Source: an uncultured Ignavibacteriota bacterium
GTDB lineage: Bacteria > Bacteroidota > Ignavibacteria > UBA10030 > UBA8401
Direction of reading: 5' to 3'
Assembly (NCBI GenBank): GCA_903907305.1
Contig: CAIVNT010000007.1
Span: forward strand, 1 to 6,386
Length of the DNA stretch: 6,386 nucleotides
The translations under genes were made by a program, and so were the position numbers. Shown here one piece after another: positions 5,755-6,386 of the stretch. The notes under the pieces were generated by a model, which ran no database searches, was not told where the DNA came from, and was given only the letters and a program-made list of their open reading frames with translations. How positions within the stretch are numbered: the stretch's first letter is position 1; every line of letters begins with the position of its first letter.

Positions 5755-5781
5755 CGGCAGTAAATCCAGAAATATTTTTCT

Positions 5782-5871
5782 CACTGGATCCTTCGGTCAC
5801 CGTGAGATAAAAAAGCGACTCCATCAGGTTCGAAGGACTCCTTTGGAGATGACGGACGATTCCGCAGTCGA
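5782..5871 (-). repeat. REP-like repeat, minus-oriented half-copy with inserted cassette
   Basis: This copy starts with CACTGGATCCTTCGGTCAC at 5782 and ends near ATGACG at 5854. It is followed by GACGATTCCGCAGTCGA (5855-5871), which resembles the 17-base spacer. The plus-oriented partner is missing. The arm that reads GGACTCCTTCAGGATGACC in copy 2 is here split as GACTCCATCAGG and ATGACG by 20 extra bases (5829-5848). Confidence 0.6.
5829..5848. repeat. 20-base double-hairpin cassette inserted in a REP-like unit
   Basis: The bases form two adjacent small hairpins, TTC-GAA-GGA (5829-5837, one G-T pair) and CTCC-TTT-GGAG (5838-5848). They split the conserved CAGGATGAC edge into CAGG and ATGAC. 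The sequence closely matches the double hairpin inside the insertion at 5027-5074 (TCCAAAGGA plus CTCCTTCGGAG), so the same module sits at two different points of the host repeat. Confidence 0.5.
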
Positions 5872-5900
5872 AATCTTCTTGGAGTAATCTGTCTGCTCAC

Positions 5901-6362
5901 CTACCTCTTCAGAATAAAATCCGTTTCCAACAGATCGTATTGCGTCACACTCATGCCGAGTTTTTCGTAGACGGCATGTGCCCGCGTATTATCTTTTTCC
6001 ACATACAGCCGGATGCCACAGACGTTTCCTTGTCCTTGTGCCATAGAAACAACATGGTCATACAGCGAACGAAATACTTTTTGTGAACGAAAGTCCTCCT
6101 TCACGAACACGCTCTGTATCCACCAGAAGACGCCGTTCCTCCAGTCACTCCATTCGTAGGTGATCATCAATTGTCCTATGACCGCTCCGTCATGTCCCGC
6201 CACAAGATAAAATCCGCGCGATGCGTCATCAAATAATCCATTCACGCCATTTAATAAGCGGTCCATATCCAGATGAAGATGTTCTGTCTCCAACGCCATA
6301 GCTGCGTTGTAGTGAGCGATGATGGGTGCGTCGTTTCGCGTTGCAGTGCGGATGGTGATCAT
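5901..6362 (-). CDS. GNAT-family N-acetyltransferase
   Basis: The 153-residue cytosolic protein has the GNAT fold, which transfers an acetyl group from acetyl-CoA to an amine; the substrate cannot be told. MITIRTATRNDAPIIAHYN is a typical N-terminus with the first strand and helix. Motif A is WIQSVFVKEDFRSQKVFRSLY (residues 81-101). Motif B is YVEKDNTRAHAVYEKLGM (120-137), with the usual Asn125, Ala128, Tyr132 and Gly136. The acetyl-CoA loop reads R-S-Q-K-V-F where relatives normally have R-x-x-G-x-F/G, so the loop glycine is a lysine at position 95. This could weaken cofactor binding or be a tolerated change. The ATG at 6362 fits the family start, but the frame is open to the window edge, so an upstream start is not excluded. 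The gene ends in TAG, converges on the repeat array, and has no same-strand neighbour. Confidence 0.88.
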   Translation of the reverse strand: MITIRTATRNDAPIIAHYNAAMALETEHLHLDMDRLLNGVNGLFDDASRGFYLVAGHDGAVIGQLMITYEWSDWRNGVFWWIQSVFVKEDFRSQKVFRSLYDHVVSMAQGQGNVCGIRLYVEKDNTRAHAVYEKLGMSVTQYDLLETDFILKR

Positions 6363-6386
6363 GTGGTTTGTCCGTGTCGTTCTGCG

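Noticed and set aside
5583..5810. Plus-strand open frame of 75 codons after the GIY-YIG gene
   Set aside because: It runs through the second REP doublet and has no domain-like composition; it is an accidental frame in repeat DNA.
4976..5871. CRISPR array
   Set aside because: The repeats alternate in orientation, are imperfect, and are separated by irregular gaps and a gene; there are no regular unique spacers.

Overview
The window holds four intact protein genes, one broken gene and a large amount of structured, repeated intergenic DNA. It most likely comes from a free-living Gram-negative bacterium, and I lean towards the Bacteroidota/Ignavibacteria side. The signs are start codons without a clear Shine-Dalgarno sequence, a lipoprotein-type glycosidase, and hairpin repeats of the GGTCATTCTGAG...GAAGAATCC kind. 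This placement is an inference; there is no rRNA or marker gene. TAG closes two intact genes (the glycosidase and the acetyltransferase), so it is an ordinary stop here.

Layout. At 10-99 is a degenerate copy of a REP-like hairpin repeat. It lies just beyond the 3' end of a minus-strand REP-associated tyrosine transposase (RAYT) gene (153-818). A 144-base gap separates that gene from a plus-strand lipoprotein glycoside hydrolase of family GH30 (963-2375). A 489-base gap follows. It contains two copies of a small element with a CCGCC/GGCGG outer stem and two side-by-side inner hairpins (2407-2440 and 2504-2546), other hairpins, and a tentative promoter. Next is a 688-residue CPA2-type cation/proton antiporter with a C-terminal RCK_C (TrkA_C) domain (2865-4931). 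From 4976 to 5871 is an array of REP-like hairpins in strictly alternating orientation, + - + [gene] - + -. The minus-to-plus pairs are separated by exactly 17 bases. Inside the array is a small GIY-YIG nuclease gene (5261-5575) broken by an in-frame TAG. A minus-strand GNAT acetyltransferase (5901-6362) closes the window.

How the parts relate. The genes do not form an operon or a shared pathway: strands alternate and gaps are long. The unifying theme is the repeats. The RAYT is the type of enzyme known to mobilise REP hairpins, and one repeat copy sits beside it. Two full inverted-pair copies of about 135 bases flank the GIY-YIG gene in the same orientation, and the gene's only in-frame ATG starts on the last base of one of them. 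Two repeat copies carry an insertion of the small double-hairpin cassette. One of these insertions has the same architecture as the free-standing elements at 2407 and 2504. The window therefore shows two layers of miniature elements, one nested in the other. I regard this as its most interesting content.
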